Source: Plasmodiophora brassicae (taxonomy: Eukaryota > Endomyxa: Phytomyxea > Phytomyxea > Plasmodiophorida). Taken from it: DNA of 64,000 bases. Location: the NCBI GenBank assembly GCA_036867785.1, contig CP145425.1:434001-498000 (forward strand). The letters are read 5' to 3'. The position numbers were made by a program, and so were the translations under genes. The notes below the pieces were generated by a model, which saw nothing but the letters and a program-made list of their open reading frames with translations, had not been told where the DNA came from and searched no databases. Below, piece after piece: positions 21,134 to 33,025 of this stretch; position 1 is the stretch's first letter; every line of letters starts with the position of its first letter.

Positions 21134-22673
21134 TCATACTATCTGTTTCAGAGCGTTTTCCTGGACGACTTTTCGGACGTCGTCGAACACCTTGCGGACG
21201 TTGTTCCTGTCGATTGCTGTCGTAAAGTGCACCTGGCGGCAGCGGATCGTTACGTGGAGAGCGGGTTAACCGGGTGCCGAAACGAACCTTCAGGATTCGG
21301 TCAGGGCGGCCGACCGCCTTGAACGCGCTCTCAGCGGCAGACGTGAACTGCTTCTTCAGGTACTTTCCCGCCGAATCATAACTGCCGTCCCCGAAATAGT
21401 CGTCAAAGTAATTCGCGAAGGGCACCGTCTTCAGCTTCGCATCGAACAGATCTGTTCAGTGACCGACAGCATCACTCAGCTTTGTCCCCAAGGCAGGGCA
21501 GTCCAGACTGACCGCATTTGTTCAGGAAGAGGATGACCGCAGCGTTCGCCAGCATCGGCTCGGCGCAGACCTGCCCGAAGACGTCCAGGGATTCAGCGAT
21601 CCGATCGGTGGCGTCATCCTTGCGTTGACGGTTCAAACTAGGCCGACGGGTGACGGACGTGGTTCGCAGACCTCGAAGCACTTGGACCCGTAGTCGGATA
21701 TGGCAGTGACGAATATCACTGCGGTCACGCCCTCGAACATTCCGGCCCTGCAAGCGCGTCACACCATGCGCACCGAGCGTTATCCGCCTGCCTCGTCATT
21801 ACCATTTTCTCCTTTCGCTGCGTTGCCCACCGACATCAACCATCCGTAACTGCTCTGCAATCGACGTTCAGGCACAGCGACCGACGACACCATCGGCGCC
21901 ACGGTACGTCACCGTTGTTACGGAAGTTGAGGACCTGGTCAACGGCGCCGTTTGTTCGCACGCGGGTGCGTATGAGGTCCTCGGTGTTTGGCACCCAATC
22001 GCCCTGCGTCTGTTTCAGCTGTGCGAACGGGGACCAACGCACGTTGGGTGCCGACCTTTGCGGCAATCCCGATGTTGTCGAGGAAGTAATGCGCCCCATC
22101 TGACAGTTGGTAGAGGTGCCTCAGGTCGTATACCTGCTACAACGTCAGGCCTGTTCGTTCACCTACCTTGAGGCAACGTACTTTCCGCACAGTAGGGTCC
22201 GCCCACATCAACTCGATCTGGTCGACGAGTTGCTCCAATGGCACGTCGTCCGCGCTGGCGGCGATGGTATCGATTGCCGCCTGGACATTGCTAGGGTAGG
22301 CGGCGTTGTCGACCCCAACCTGGTCGAGGATGCGCCGGGACCGGGCCGCCTCGGCGAGCGCGGCAACGTCCTTGCGGATGGCCGCTCGGATCATGACCCG
22401 GGCCTCCGTCAGTTGTGCCTCCGAGTACCCGGCCCCATGCAGCATTCGCATCTGTTTGAATATGGTCGACTAGACGGACGGCAATGATCAGCTCACGGCA
22501 TGCTTTCGCGATCCGGAATCGGATCCGATCACCTTGCCGGATTCGCCGGTCCCCAGAAGCAGGCACTGGGGAATGCGCGCTTTCGCCCTCTCGCTGACCA
22601 GGATCCGGTTGATGGACGTCGACGCGTGGACCTCCTGTTCGTCCTGGGGGAGCCGCCCTGGACAGCACGCCAT
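21134..22673 (-). CDS. Heterotrimeric G-protein alpha subunit 1
   Basis: Nine exons on the minus strand: 22673-22533, 22469-22182, 22133-22056, 22009-21913, 21854-21803, 21747-21672, 21618-21513, 21451-21288 and 21232-21134, giving 366 residues. All guanine-nucleotide motifs are present: P-loop GTGESGKST, switch I region RTRVRTNG, switch II MVDVGGQRSERRKW, NKCD, and HFTTAID for the base-contacting loop. The N-terminus MACC has no Gly2, so N-myristoylation is impossible, while the paired Cys could be palmitoylated as in Gq-type subunits. The receptor-contacting end is ALKQIV. It is a paralogue of the gene at 28124 with all eight introns in identical places. It transduces signals from 7TM receptors at the plasma membrane. 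Confidence 0.93.
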
Positions 22674-23223
22674 CCCGACTACTAAACGGGTGGTTCACTT
22701 CGTACTGTGGGCCGAACTGTACCCGACGACCAACGATCCGTCCCACGTTGTTTAGCACTCAGTCGTACACCAACGGGCACACACGATGCCCCAACGAGGG
22801 CGTACTCGACGTACTGGACAACGTTCAGGTTACCAACGCTCACAACGGCATGCGATGAATGCTCCCCAATGGGTTCGGTGCTGACTTTGATATTTTCGGA
22901 CCTGCCCACAGGTACCATCAATCAATCGTGGCGATGTGGCGAGGAAGCTGAAATGGGGAGTGACGTGTCACAGTCGGGGAACCCTCGTACCGCCGCACCG
23001 GCCGGCGCAGGTGCGAACCGGCCCCGTGTCGAGCTCCGGTCGTACTCCGCCTACCGGTCCACGCGGTCTGGGAAGCAACGCGACCCCAATGCTGACACGG
23101 CTGGCCTTGCCCAGCGTTTCCAGCCACCGCGTCCCCGAAGTTTCATACAGCAATGTAAGGCAAGCCCATTGCACAGTAATAACGTAATGCCATTGTTCAC
23201 GTTCGACAGGCGTCCCACTGGAT
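22674..23223. promoter_or_regulatory. Divergent intergenic region between G-alpha 1 and an unassigned gene
   Basis: About 550 bp separating divergently transcribed genes, so it presumably contains both promoters. No conserved element was recognised. Confidence 0.4.
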
Positions 23224-25256
23224 ATGAAAGCGTCCAAGACGCCGTTCAGGAAGCCGCGTATCGACGCTGACGGGGCCGTCGTTGACACTGCCCGAGACCA
23301 TGATCCCGAGCAAGCGGAGGCCAACGAATCCAAAGGGACACGGTACAGCGCGGGCGTGCGTCAATCTCGAACTGTCGTAGTGTATCTGACAGAGGCTTGC
23401 ACAAGTGCTGGCCATGGCGCGTTAAGCACCGCGCCTGGGCCAGCCACAGGTCCGAAGGTCCCGAAGCTCGACCTGGATCAGATGGCAGCGGGCAATCGAA
23501 GGAATTTGAACCTGTGTCGCCCTCTTCGAGACGTTATTGTGGAGTCGTCGCGGTCTCTTCAGGCAACGCGAGCTGGCGCAAGGTGGCCTGCTCGTTTGTT
23601 ATCCTTGCATTCTTCGGCTAAAACCCGAGACCAGCTTCCTGCGTTCCATTCAGCAGCGCGATCGGCGTCTGGTCGCGAAGGAGATCCGTGAGCCACTGGA
23701 CGTCGACCTGGAGGGATACGTACCGCCCCCAACAGAGGTCGCGCATGCACGCTCTCCATCAAAGCTGGCGGCTTCCGCTACAACAGTAAGTAACCAGTTA
23801 CATTGAGGAGTCGTTCGGCTCAACGCTAACGCGCACGTCAACAGAGCCATGGTCGGGGGCACTCCCGATCGGTGTCGAAAGTCGTGGCAGTGAAGAGGAA
23901 CAGCATCCCATTGTACTTGAATACGGACGTGACGACCCCTGAGGATGAGCGAGTGTACGAAGAGCTCATGCGAACTGGGTTGACAACCGCTGCGAAGCTA
24001 TTCGTCAGTCGCTCGCTGGTTCAAAACAGTACAAGGTTGCTCATGCTTCGCTGCCCAGAAACGGGAACTGGTTCAAGCGCCGCGATACCCCGCTGCACAA
24101 AGCCATCATCGTGCTCCGACGGGCGTCCAGGACGACAAGCCGCCGAAACAGCCGGCGACGGAATCGTCGCAGGTCCACCAGCGTACCACCCACCTGTGCG
24201 AAACAGACCCTTAATGCGATGCATTGCGTCAGAAGAGCTCGGCTGCCCCGCAAAGCCCGGCCAATGCTGACGGGAGCCCGGCGATCGCGAAGAAGAAGCG
24301 GAGGGGAGCCGATGCGGAATCGGTACGGCTGCCACGACCGAGCAACGATGACGGGCGTGTTGTGACTGGGTACCGTTTTCAGCTGCAGAAGACGCGCGCC
24401 AAGTTCGATCGTGTCAAGGAGAAGTTAGGCGCTGAGCTGCGCGGCTTGATCAAGCAGTAGGAGGAGGTTGGGATTTGGGTGCGCGTTCGACCCTGATGCC
24501 CAACAGGTTCGAGTCGGGGCGCTCTGTGTCGGCCCGATCCCGAATGGAAGCCGCGTCGAAGCGTTTCCAGTATCGGTTCTCGGTTAGTGGCAGCGCTGTG
24601 TGTGCTCTGTGCGTGTGCGATCTGAAGTGGATGTCGGCAGTACCGGGACATGAGAGCGATGCGGGCGCAGGAGGAGGCGGACCGCAACAGGAATCGGGTG
24701 GCGCGCATGAGGAACTTCAAGATGTTCCAGGACACGCTCGCCAAGCGCATGACGGGCGACGCGCCCAAGCCGTTATCGCCCGCAGAGAAAGCCGTCCTGC
24801 AGGTCCTCGCCGGGTAACGCCTGTGCCCTGTCGCCACCGTTGCGAATCAACGTTGAGCATTGGCCGCATAACCCAGGATCGTTCGCAGCCCGCATGGCGT
24901 CGATATCACCCCCGAACGATTCGCCAGGGTCCTGCTGCGCGTCGATCGCGCTGCCTTGGAAGACATGGAGGCGCTCCGGCTGGTCGACCAGTTCATGACG
25001 AAGGTATGTTTCCTATCCAGGGACCCCGCTTCGCCATGCTGAGTCGGCCGCTGCGACGCAGATGCGGATGTCGCAAGAGGAGTTGAACGCTGCGTTGAGT
25101 ACTTACAGAGCGGACCGGGTCCCTGGCGTGCTCTTCGAGCTGACGACGGCTGTCAAGACGGAGTCGTTGCCGTCGACCGCCGCCCTGCGCGCCGCCACGA
25201 GGACGAAACGACTATCTCGCATGTCCAATATCCAACTGCCCAACATGGTCGTATAA
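23224..25256 (+). CDS. Unassigned multi-exon gene with basic helical C-terminal half
   Basis: At least eight exons can be strung together by frame and splice motif. Good junctions include donor at 23786 (GTAAGT) with acceptor GTCAACAG, donor GTCAGT after KLF with acceptor at KRELVQ, and donor GTAGGA at the apparent stop near 24457 that joins IKQ to FESGRS. The product has a polar, possibly disordered N-terminal half. A lysine/arginine-rich helical segment follows (KTRAKFDRVKEKLGAELRG, then RDMRAMRAQEEADRNRNR). A compact helical end contains VDITPERFARVLLRVDRAAL and LRLVDQFMTK, and ends MSNIQLPNMVV. The region looks genuinely coding, but I recognise no family. The first exons and the start are the least certain part. 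Confidence 0.55.
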
Positions 25257-25624
25257 ACGGATGTGTCCTCACGTTCGATCGTGGCTGGAACGCTCATCGC
25301 CCGACCTGCGCACGGGCACTTGGCCGCCGACGCTGCTCTAATGCAGAGGCGACCCCCACATAGGGTGCAGTCGTCGCGGCACGAGGGCGCTAGAGCAGAG
25401 TCCGGATCAGAACCTTCGCAAACCTGGGCGGTAGGTTATACATGCATGTCATGGAAGGTTTGCAGAAAGCGCAGGAGGCGCTTTGCTTCCGGTGTGCACG
25501 CCGACAGCAAGCCATCAGCAACAGCACCGGATGGGCATACATACACCCTGGGGCTTCACGCAGTCCGTGGCGTGCAGTGCAGTTCCCAGCCCAGACGGCA
25601 GTGCTCGGCGGCGTGCACAGCCGA

Positions 25625-26429
25625 ATGCAGCGCGGCCGGGGCCGAGGCCGGGGCGGCGGTGGCCGCGGTGGCGGTAACACGCCCAGCGTCCGGGTCCAGG
25701 GTGTCGATGCCGAGACCGAAGCCGAATCTAATGTCGTCAGGTCCGGCACCGTTTTCCTTCCTGCTCGCATTATTATTACTGCCGTCCTGATCGTCTTCGT
25801 GGCCGCGTAGAGTTCTAACCGAGGCCCCGCCTCTGTACCCTGGCATATCCAACCTGCCGATGCCGTTGCCGGTTTCCGCTTACGACCGCCGCCTGATCGG
25901 CAAGGCGTCCATGCTGAGGAGGCGTGCGCTTTCATCCGCGTACTACATCCGACCCGCACACCGGCCGTCGGGTGCCAAACGTAACGTGCCCATCCGGCAC
26001 CAGCGAACCGGCGCTGATGCGTTGCGTATGGCAGAGATTGACGGGTACCTCGAGATGTCAGCTGAGGACGTACGCCCGGCGGCATACGTTGGCTCCCAGT
26101 TCTTCCCGCCAGAACTCGCCGGAACGTTCAAACGCAGGCGGGAGACAGGGTCAGGCCTACAGGCGCTAGAGAACGCCTTCCGGCAAGGTACGGGGGACGC
26201 TGTTTAGCCGCTCGGCGGGCACGTTAAATCGGTTCTTCGAACAGCGGGCGCTGTCGACGACGAAGGCAACGCGTCCGATGCGAGCGGGTCCGCGCTGGAG
26301 GAGCAGGAAGGCGAACCGGCCGAGGACGAATTCGACAACGACGACTACACGGCCGCTTACTACTTCGACGAGGCCGAGGACGACGGCGGCGCTTTCCGCG
26401 AGGACGAAGAACCCGGCGGGTATTTGTAA
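25625..26429 (+). CDS. RNA polymerase III subunit RPC7/Rpc31-like
   Basis: The first exon encodes the Gly/Arg opening typical of this subunit (MQRGRGRGRGGGGRGGG). A second exon begins just after about 25809 and holds the family motif PPLYPGISNLPMPLP, then a middle region ending AGTFKRRRETGSG. A third exon (after acceptor GAACAG at about 26257) gives the acidic tail FDNDDYTAAYYFDEAEDD and ends GGYL. RPC7 belongs to the RPC3/6/7 heterotrimer that recruits Pol III to promoters in the nucleus. The Gly/Arg start, PPLYP motif and acidic DY-rich end together are diagnostic. The first intron (about 115 nt) is longer than usual here and may hide a micro-exon. Confidence 0.75.
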
Positions 26430-26680
26430 TAATCGGACCTGGCGTTATGGGATCAATCCGGATTCGAGCCGTCGTGTGCAGCGTCCCAGGACAGGATGCG
26501 ATTCGATGAGCGGCGCGTGCCGTCTGACCAGCGCCTCGGGTCGTGTCACGCCCCCCGCGGGCGTCATCCAGTTTCGTCGTTTGAGTCTGTCGTTTGCGTG
26601 TGTGTTTGTGTGTGTTTGCCATCAGGCGGTTAGTTGAACAGTGTGCGGCCAGCGTCGTCGTCTCGCATCATTCGTTAGCG

Positions 26681-28004
26681 ATGCCATTGCAGGCGCCGCC
26701 CTCTATTGAATCGGCAAGCACGCCACTGATGGCCGGTGCGGAACCGCAGCGCAAGGCGCTCGTCTACCCGCGCCGTTTCAAGACGGCCCTGTGCCGGTCG
26801 TTCATGACGAACGGCGCCTGCGAATACGGCAGCCAGTGCTCGTTCGCGCACGGCTACGGCGAACTTCGACGCGCATCGTCCAACCAGGTCGACGGGCAGG
26901 CGACGCCCACGTTCACGTTCGACGGCTCCGCGTCACGGTTCCTACAACCCGAAGCGACGCAAGCGTTCCCGTCGTCCAAGCCGCGAAGCGCCAGCTTCAA
27001 CCACCCGGACCTGGACAAAGCCGCCGCTGCCCGCTGGGGCAACAACGTGTTCAACAGCGGGAAACCGGCAATGACCTACGACCCGTTCAAGCAGCAGCAG
27101 CAGGCGCCGTCGGCGAGGTCGCCATCCAGCAATCGCGCGCTGTACCACACCGAGCTGTGCCGAACGTTCACCACGATCGGCGTCTGCCCGTACGGCGACA
27201 ATTGCCAGTTCGCGCATGGCATGCAGCAGCTGCGAAAGAAGTCGTCCAACGTCCAGGTGATCGTGTCGAGGGCGTCCGGAGCCGCGCCGGCACCGACGAA
27301 CAGCAACAGCAAGGAGCACCTGCCGCGGCGGTCGACGTTCATTCGCGATCGCCGCACGTACAAGACGGAGCTGTGCCGGCAGTTCCAGCAGATCGGCCAC
27401 TGCGACTACGGCAACCAATGCCAGTTCGCGCACGGCATCGAGGAGCTGCGGGCGCCCACCGACCCGATCGTCCTGCCGCCGGACACGAACGCCCCGTCGC
27501 AGCCGACGTTCGCGGTAGGGGGCGCACTCCGTGGGCGATGCAGCCCCCACTGATCGACTCATACAGGTGCCGACGGCGATCCGCTCGATATCCACGCACC
27601 AGGTGCCGACGATCGAGAACATGGGTGCGGCGACGACGCCGCCGATAACGGTGACGGTGGACCACGGGTCCGCGGACCCACAGCAGCAGCAGCAGCAGGT
27701 GCCGAAGAAGAACGTGTGCAACCCGCAGCTGTTCAAGACGGCGATCTGCAGGACGTACTCGCAGTTCGGGACGTGCCCGTACGAGCACAAGTGCCGGTTC
27801 GCGCACGGCCTCAGCGAGCTGCGGCCGGCGCCCAGGTTCAAATCCATGTTGTCGACGACGTCGTCGACGGTGTTCACCGGGTTCCAGAAGTCGTCGACGA
27901 CCGCCGTCCTAGCGCACGATTCGTCCCCGCCGCTCACCATGCAACGATCGCATTCGTCGTCGTCGGCCGCCCCGCAATTGTTCCCGCCGAAACATCAGCA
28001 GTAG
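26681..28004 (+). CDS. TTP/Tis11-type CCCH zinc-finger RNA-binding protein with four fingers
   Basis: Two exons (26681-27514, 27567-28004; 52-nt intron) encode 423 residues. Four CCCH fingers of the C-x8-C-x5-C-x3-H type are each preceded by the (K/Y)TELC-like lead-in: [45 protein letters not shown] and [15 protein letters not shown]. All four finish with FAHG. TTP family members bind AU-rich elements in 3' UTRs and drive mRNA decay. The animal proteins have two fingers, so four separated fingers are unusual. Linkers are Ser/Gln-rich, with a CAG-coded six-Gln run before finger 4. The upstream extension of the frame was rejected in favour of the ATG at 26681. Confidence 0.88.
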
Positions 28005-28123
28005 AAACGGCATCGTACCTGTTCTAGTAATAGATTATTCGCCTGTGTTAGGGAAACAATCGACGTGGATAGAAGACCGTCGCCCGGGGTACGGTTGGGG
28101 CACGATCAGATCCATCCTCGAAG

Positions 28124-29649
28124 ATGGCGTGCTGTGCGGGAGCCCGGCCTAGCGACCCGCAGGAGGTGCAGGCGTCGCTGGCTATCAACAAGGTCCTGGT
28201 TAGCGAGCGGGCCAATCCACCTGCACCGCAGTGCCTTCTGCTGGGGACCGGCGAATCCGGCAAGGTGCGTCCAGGAGTGCTGTGCCGTCCGTATGGGCGT
28301 AATCGTCGTCGATAGTCCACCATCTTCAAGCAGATGCGACTGCTGCATGGGGTCGGGTACTCGGAAGCCGAGCTGATGGAGGCGCGCGTCATGATCCGGA
28401 CGGCGATCCAGAAGGACGTGGTCACGTTGGCGGGCGCGGCCCGGTCGCCTGCCGTGCTTAGCCAGGTCGGCGGAGACGTCGCGTTCCCGGACGACGTGAA
28501 ATCGGCGATTGACACGATCGGGGCCAGCGCCGACGGGAAAACATTGGACCAGCTCGTCGACTTGATCGAGCTGATGTGGGCCGACCCGGCCGTGCGACGA
28601 GTAAGGACGATTTGGGGTGGTGGTGGTGATGGTGGGCGTGCTCGTCTGAGCCACCGCAGGTGTACAACGTGAGGCATCTTTACCATCTGTCCGATGGAGC
28701 GCATTACTTCCTGGACAAGATCCGGATTGTTGCCCAGGTTGCAGCGCTCAGGGCGAATGGGCTGATAATGATAACGTGACGGTGGGTACAGGATGGTTGG
28801 CTCCCGACCAGCGAGGACCTGATTCGCGTCCGGGTGCGAACCTCTGGGGTCGTGGATCAACTGCTGACGTTCAGCAACATGGGTACGCGTCGCTGCGGGA
28901 CGAATGGAATTCACTGTTCGCTGATTGCCGACAACAGGCCCTTTACGAATGGTCGACGTCGGCGGGCAGCGCAACGAGAGAAGGAAATGGTATCGCTCAC
29001 CGGTGCGTACAACGGCTGTCATCCGTTGAGGGACGCTCGTGCAGGGCCGGCATGTTCGAGGGTGCAACCGCTGTCATATTCGTCACCGCCATATCCGACT
29101 ACGGCTCCAAGTGCTTCGAGGTCAGCGAACCGGCCGCCCGCATAGCCATGGAGTTGATCGCCGATGCAGGATGACGTCACCGACCGGATCGCTGATTCCC
29201 TGCAAGTGTTCGGGCAGGTCTGCGCCGAACCGATGCTGGCGAATGCCGCCGTCATCCTCTTCCTGAACAAATGCGGTCGGGGTCGGCCCCGAGTATCCTC
29301 TTGCGCCCAGTCTGATTTGTTCCGCTGCGGGCCGAACAGACCTGTTCCAGCAGAAGCTGAAGACGGTGCCGTTCGCAGACCACTTTGACGACTATTTCGG
29401 GGATGGCGGCTATAGTTCGGCGGGGAAATACCTGAAGAAACGGTTCATGACAGTTGCTGAGGACGCGTTCAAGGCCATTGGCCGCCCTGACCGTATGCTG
29501 AAGGTTCGTCTGCAGCCGGGTCAGGTTTAGCAGTGTCCCAACCAGTGACACAGGTGCATTTTACAACGGCGATCGACAGGGACAACGTCCGGAAGGTGTT
29601 CGACGACGTCAAGGACGCTATCTTGACCAGCGCGCTGAAACAATTATAA
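28124..29649 (+). CDS. Heterotrimeric G-protein alpha subunit 2
   Basis: Nine exons: 28124-28264, 28316-28600, 28660-28737, 28792-28882, 28938-28989, 29045-29120, 29170-29275, 29340-29503 and 29554-29649, giving 362 residues. Motifs: GTGESGKST, RVRVRTSG, MVDVGGQRNERRKW, NKCD and HFTTAID. The N-terminus is MACC, without Gly2, as in G-alpha 1. The C-terminal end is ALKQL, one residue shorter than and different from ALKQIV of copy 1, which could change receptor preference. Every intron matches copy 1 in position and phase, so the pair arose by segmental duplication and later inversion or movement. The gene converges on the class C GPCR, with stops 79 bp apart. Confidence 0.93.
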
Positions 29650-29728
29650 AGCCGAGTGTCAGCCGTTTATTCAATGCACAAAGAAAATAGAATCGGCATC
29701 ACTGAAACGGGTGTAAACACGGTGCTCC

Positions 29729-32717
29729 TCATGGGTCGGTGGAGGAGGCGCCAGTGGCCGGTGGCCCCTGTGGTGTCTGCGTGTTCATCGTCACGAGCGT
29801 CGTTGTCGTTCCGGTGCGTTCCGCCCATTTCAGGACGCGTTGCAGGGCGAGATCGCGGTCCTTGACCTCCTCCAGCGCTTTCAGCTGGACGACGATCTGC
29901 TCGGTGACCCGTTCGATCGTCGTTGACGCTGTCGCCTTCGTCACCGGCGCGTGCGTCGCAGGCACCACCTTCGTCGTGCTGCCCAGGCTCTCGCCCTCCG
30001 CCTTGTGCATCACACCGTACATCTTCGGTACGAACATGATCGCCTGGCACAGCACCAGCGATGCCGTTATGCAGACGCCCATGAACCCCTGTTGCCTCCG
30101 TCAAAGAACACCAGCGCATGTGTGTTCCCATCGTCCTACATATCGCGCGTCGACTGTGTTGGACTCGACGGATTGTACAGCGATGATGATGATGAAGAAC
30201 AACGTGGTCGTGTAGAGGGCGGCGGCCATGTACGACGATTCATCTAGCGTTCACTGTTCATAGACCGGCCGCTGGCGTGACGCCTCCCGCCCGCTTACTG
30301 TAGTTCTCTGGGATCTTCCGACACTGGTTGGCGAGGTAGGCGCCATACGCCAAGATGGCCGCGTTCGGGCCGATCAGCAGGACGAGGAAAACGCCGCTGT
30401 TCGCCGAGACGCATTGCATGGAGTCGTTCAGGCCCGACAGGGCCGTGCGTTCCATGACCGGACGGCCGGCGATCGCCCAGGCGACAATGATCGCCGTCTC
30501 GAACACGACGTACATGGCCACACGGAACACGATCTGCCGGTTGGTGATCACCTTGATCACCAGTGTCGTCTCCCCGAAGATGAGCCAGAGGCGTTGCGTC
30601 TTGGCCTGCACCGGTGTGTCAGCTAATCGATCGCAATGAGGGGCGCCGGGACACCGTCTGGCGCAGCAATAGCTGGCCGCGCACTGTCGCACTTTTGTGA
30701 TGCGCAGTCACGGGATTTGCACTTTTGGTTGTGCGCGACTGTGCGGGCCAGGCTTGCATGGGCCAGTCGGTTCCAGTGCCCCCTGAATAACAACCGTCCG
30801 TACGATCATGATGCCGAAAACGAGCGCGAATGACATGGCGAGGAGCCAGGGCGTCAGCAGGCAGGAGTAGGTCTGGTCGGAGATCAGCGTGAGCACGCCG
30901 GCGAAGCCAAAGTAGGTGCCCGTCAGCATGAGCTGGCAGAGTTGGTGGTCGGCACTGCTGACGACCGGGTCGTATCGTTTGACGAACAGGAACACCTGCA
31001 GGATGAAGACGATGACGATGGAGACGACGACGACTGCTGTGACCATTGTCCTGGTCGACGCGCTGAGCGTGATCAGGACGCGACCGGGCGCGGGCGGCGT
31101 GATTTGAATCCATAACGACCACGTCTTGACGTTCTGCTTCATCCACTTGCACGCTGAGTTGAACACGCTGCCCATGTACTGGCCACCGGACAGAGTCTCG
31201 TCCACCGTGCTTAACATCTCTAGGCAACGCGGTTGGTCAACCATTGTGAGACCGGCGATGGTTCCTTCCTAACTGTTGATGTTGTCGTCGGTCAGCGTGA
31301 ACTGCCGGGCGAACACGACCGCATCGGCCAGGCGCGGGTCCTGTCTTAGGCGTAGACTGGACAGCTTTCGTAACGAATCCTGAGGGTAGTCTGGAGTGGG
31401 CAACGTATGTGAGGGGTTTGCTCGTTCGTGTGTGATTATTTGATCGGGACAGTACCGCAGTCGACCGACGAGTACCCGTTTACATCCGCGGTCGACGTCG
31501 TGACAGTGTAATTCCTGTAGCAGTACGATGTATATTCTTTGAAGCGCACCCGGACCATATCGGCGATGCTCCAGAACACGGTCGGGTACCTGGGGGCACC
31601 TAAGGATGAGAACTCGCTAGTGACGATACGGGATAGGACGTACCAGGAGTAGGCGAAGACAGGCTTTTTAGCGGCGAACTTCGACATGGTGATGGTAAAG
31701 TAATTGTAGATGCCGACGTACGGGATGGTGATGTTCAAGCGGTTGTTGCGTACCAGGCTGGGCAGAACGTTGCGGTTCCAGTTCGGGTCGATAGTGATCA
31801 GCTCGAAACAGTACGGCGAGAATTTCGTGACATTGACCTGGAATTTGAAGTACGGCTCCTGGTTCCTGTCAAACGGCAGTGTGAGTTCCCGAAGGGGCGA
31901 CGCCCGTCCACGATGCCTCTGACAGGAGGTGCTGAGAATTGGGCGGTGATGTCTCCAGCGCGCACCACTCGGGCACGAACTGACGTTCGCGGAACGGCAA
32001 CATCGATTCCGGCGTTGTGCCCGACCGATCAAAGTGTCGTGCAGACTGAAAGAACGAGCAGCGTCATCGGACGATCGGCACGCAGGCGACACACGTATAC
32101 CGCCCCTGACCTGCATGGTACCGTACAGTTCGCCGACGTCCAGATAGTCGTTCGGGTATGCGTCGCTCAGGTACTTGGGGATGGCCAGCACGTTGCTGCC
32201 TGCGTAACCGACTGCTCCCGTGTCGATGCATTGGCCTACGAGATCGATTAGGAGCGCGCCTCACCCAGATGAGTCTTTTGATGACCAACCGAGCTTGACG
32301 ATCCAGTGATCGTAGGCATCGGCTTCCGAGACACTCCAGACCTCGAAGTTCAAGTCAGAAATGCCACGAGCTGTTTGCCACGAGGTCAGAGTACGACCCC
32401 GAAAAGGATGCGATTCGCGAACCGCATGTCTCGTAGGCGAGCATGACGTAGTCGTCATTGGTTTTGGTGGCCACCTCGTAGCCGAGGACTTCAGACAGGA
32501 TCACTTCGCCGACCATCGAGGCCAGCAGCTGGGACGACCAGTTGTTCTCCTCGACGACGATCGGAGCTAGGTCGGGATCGCGCTGAGGCGCGACCAGAGG
32601 CAGGTTCAGGCTGGCGAGATCCGTCGCGTTGAAGCACTTTGGACGCTGCCAGACGCTCGTGCCGGAGGCGACACCTCCCCCCAGCGAAAGCAGCAAGAAC
32701 AACGCCAATGTCGACAT
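29729..32717 (-). CDS. Class C (GABA-B-like) GPCR with periplasmic-binding-type ectodomain
   Basis: Multi-exon minus-strand gene, roughly 800 residues. The start at 32717 opens a signal peptide (MSTLALFLLLSLGGGVAS). The ectodomain resembles the OpuAC/glycine-betaine binding fold seen in some receptors of early-diverging fungi and amoebae (NWSSQLLASMVGEVILSEVL, then DTGAVGYAGSNVLAIPKYL, and later DPRLADAVVFARQFTLTDDN). Then come seven membrane segments, the first in VTAVVVVSIVIVFILQVFL and the second with HQLCQLMLTGTYFGFAGVL. The sixth-loop signature NESSYMAAALY is rebuilt across an intron (donor GTAAGC at about 30297). The cytoplasmic tail holds a short coiled coil (ERVTEQIVVQLKALEEVKDR). One intron (donor GTTGGT) removes an apparent in-frame stop at about 32262. 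The first exon junction, near 32370, is uncertain. Confidence 0.82.
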
Positions 32718-33025
32718 CGTGGACCTGCCTGTCCACGTTTTGAGGTGGTGTGTGCCGTCTTGTCCAATCCCAACTCTCCACACGACTCTGTCACTGGTCC
32801 CACCACAGTGGCACCAGATCACCCCCTTGATGCCGCCAACTGTCACAGTGTCCCTCTATCATGAATTGGTCAACGCAAGCGCTCTGTGAATACGAATAGG
32901 ACTGCGGCTGGTCGCGTCACAGATGAGGACTCAGGCGTCCATACCGATCGCCAGGTAGGGGGGGGCAATGGACCGAATCGCGATCCAAGCGCGGTACCCC
33001 TTGTCCACGGCTAAAGTGGCCACCC
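32718..33025. promoter_or_regulatory. Bidirectional promoter region, class C GPCR / DUF2235
   Basis: 308 bp between divergent start codons, so both promoters must lie here or overlap the first exons. No specific element was recognised; a G7 run occurs at about 32957. Confidence 0.4.

Noticed and set aside
24455-24510. TAG after IKQ as the end of the unassigned gene
   Set aside because: A GTAGGA donor overlapping the stop and a CAACAG acceptor join exons in phase, and coding continues beyond.
24505-24520. GGTTCGAGTC as a tRNA B box
   Set aside because: No matching A box or cloverleaf; it lies at an intron-exon junction.
25390-26085. 231-residue minus-strand ORF
   Set aside because: Antisense to the RPC7 exons; no recognisable domain.
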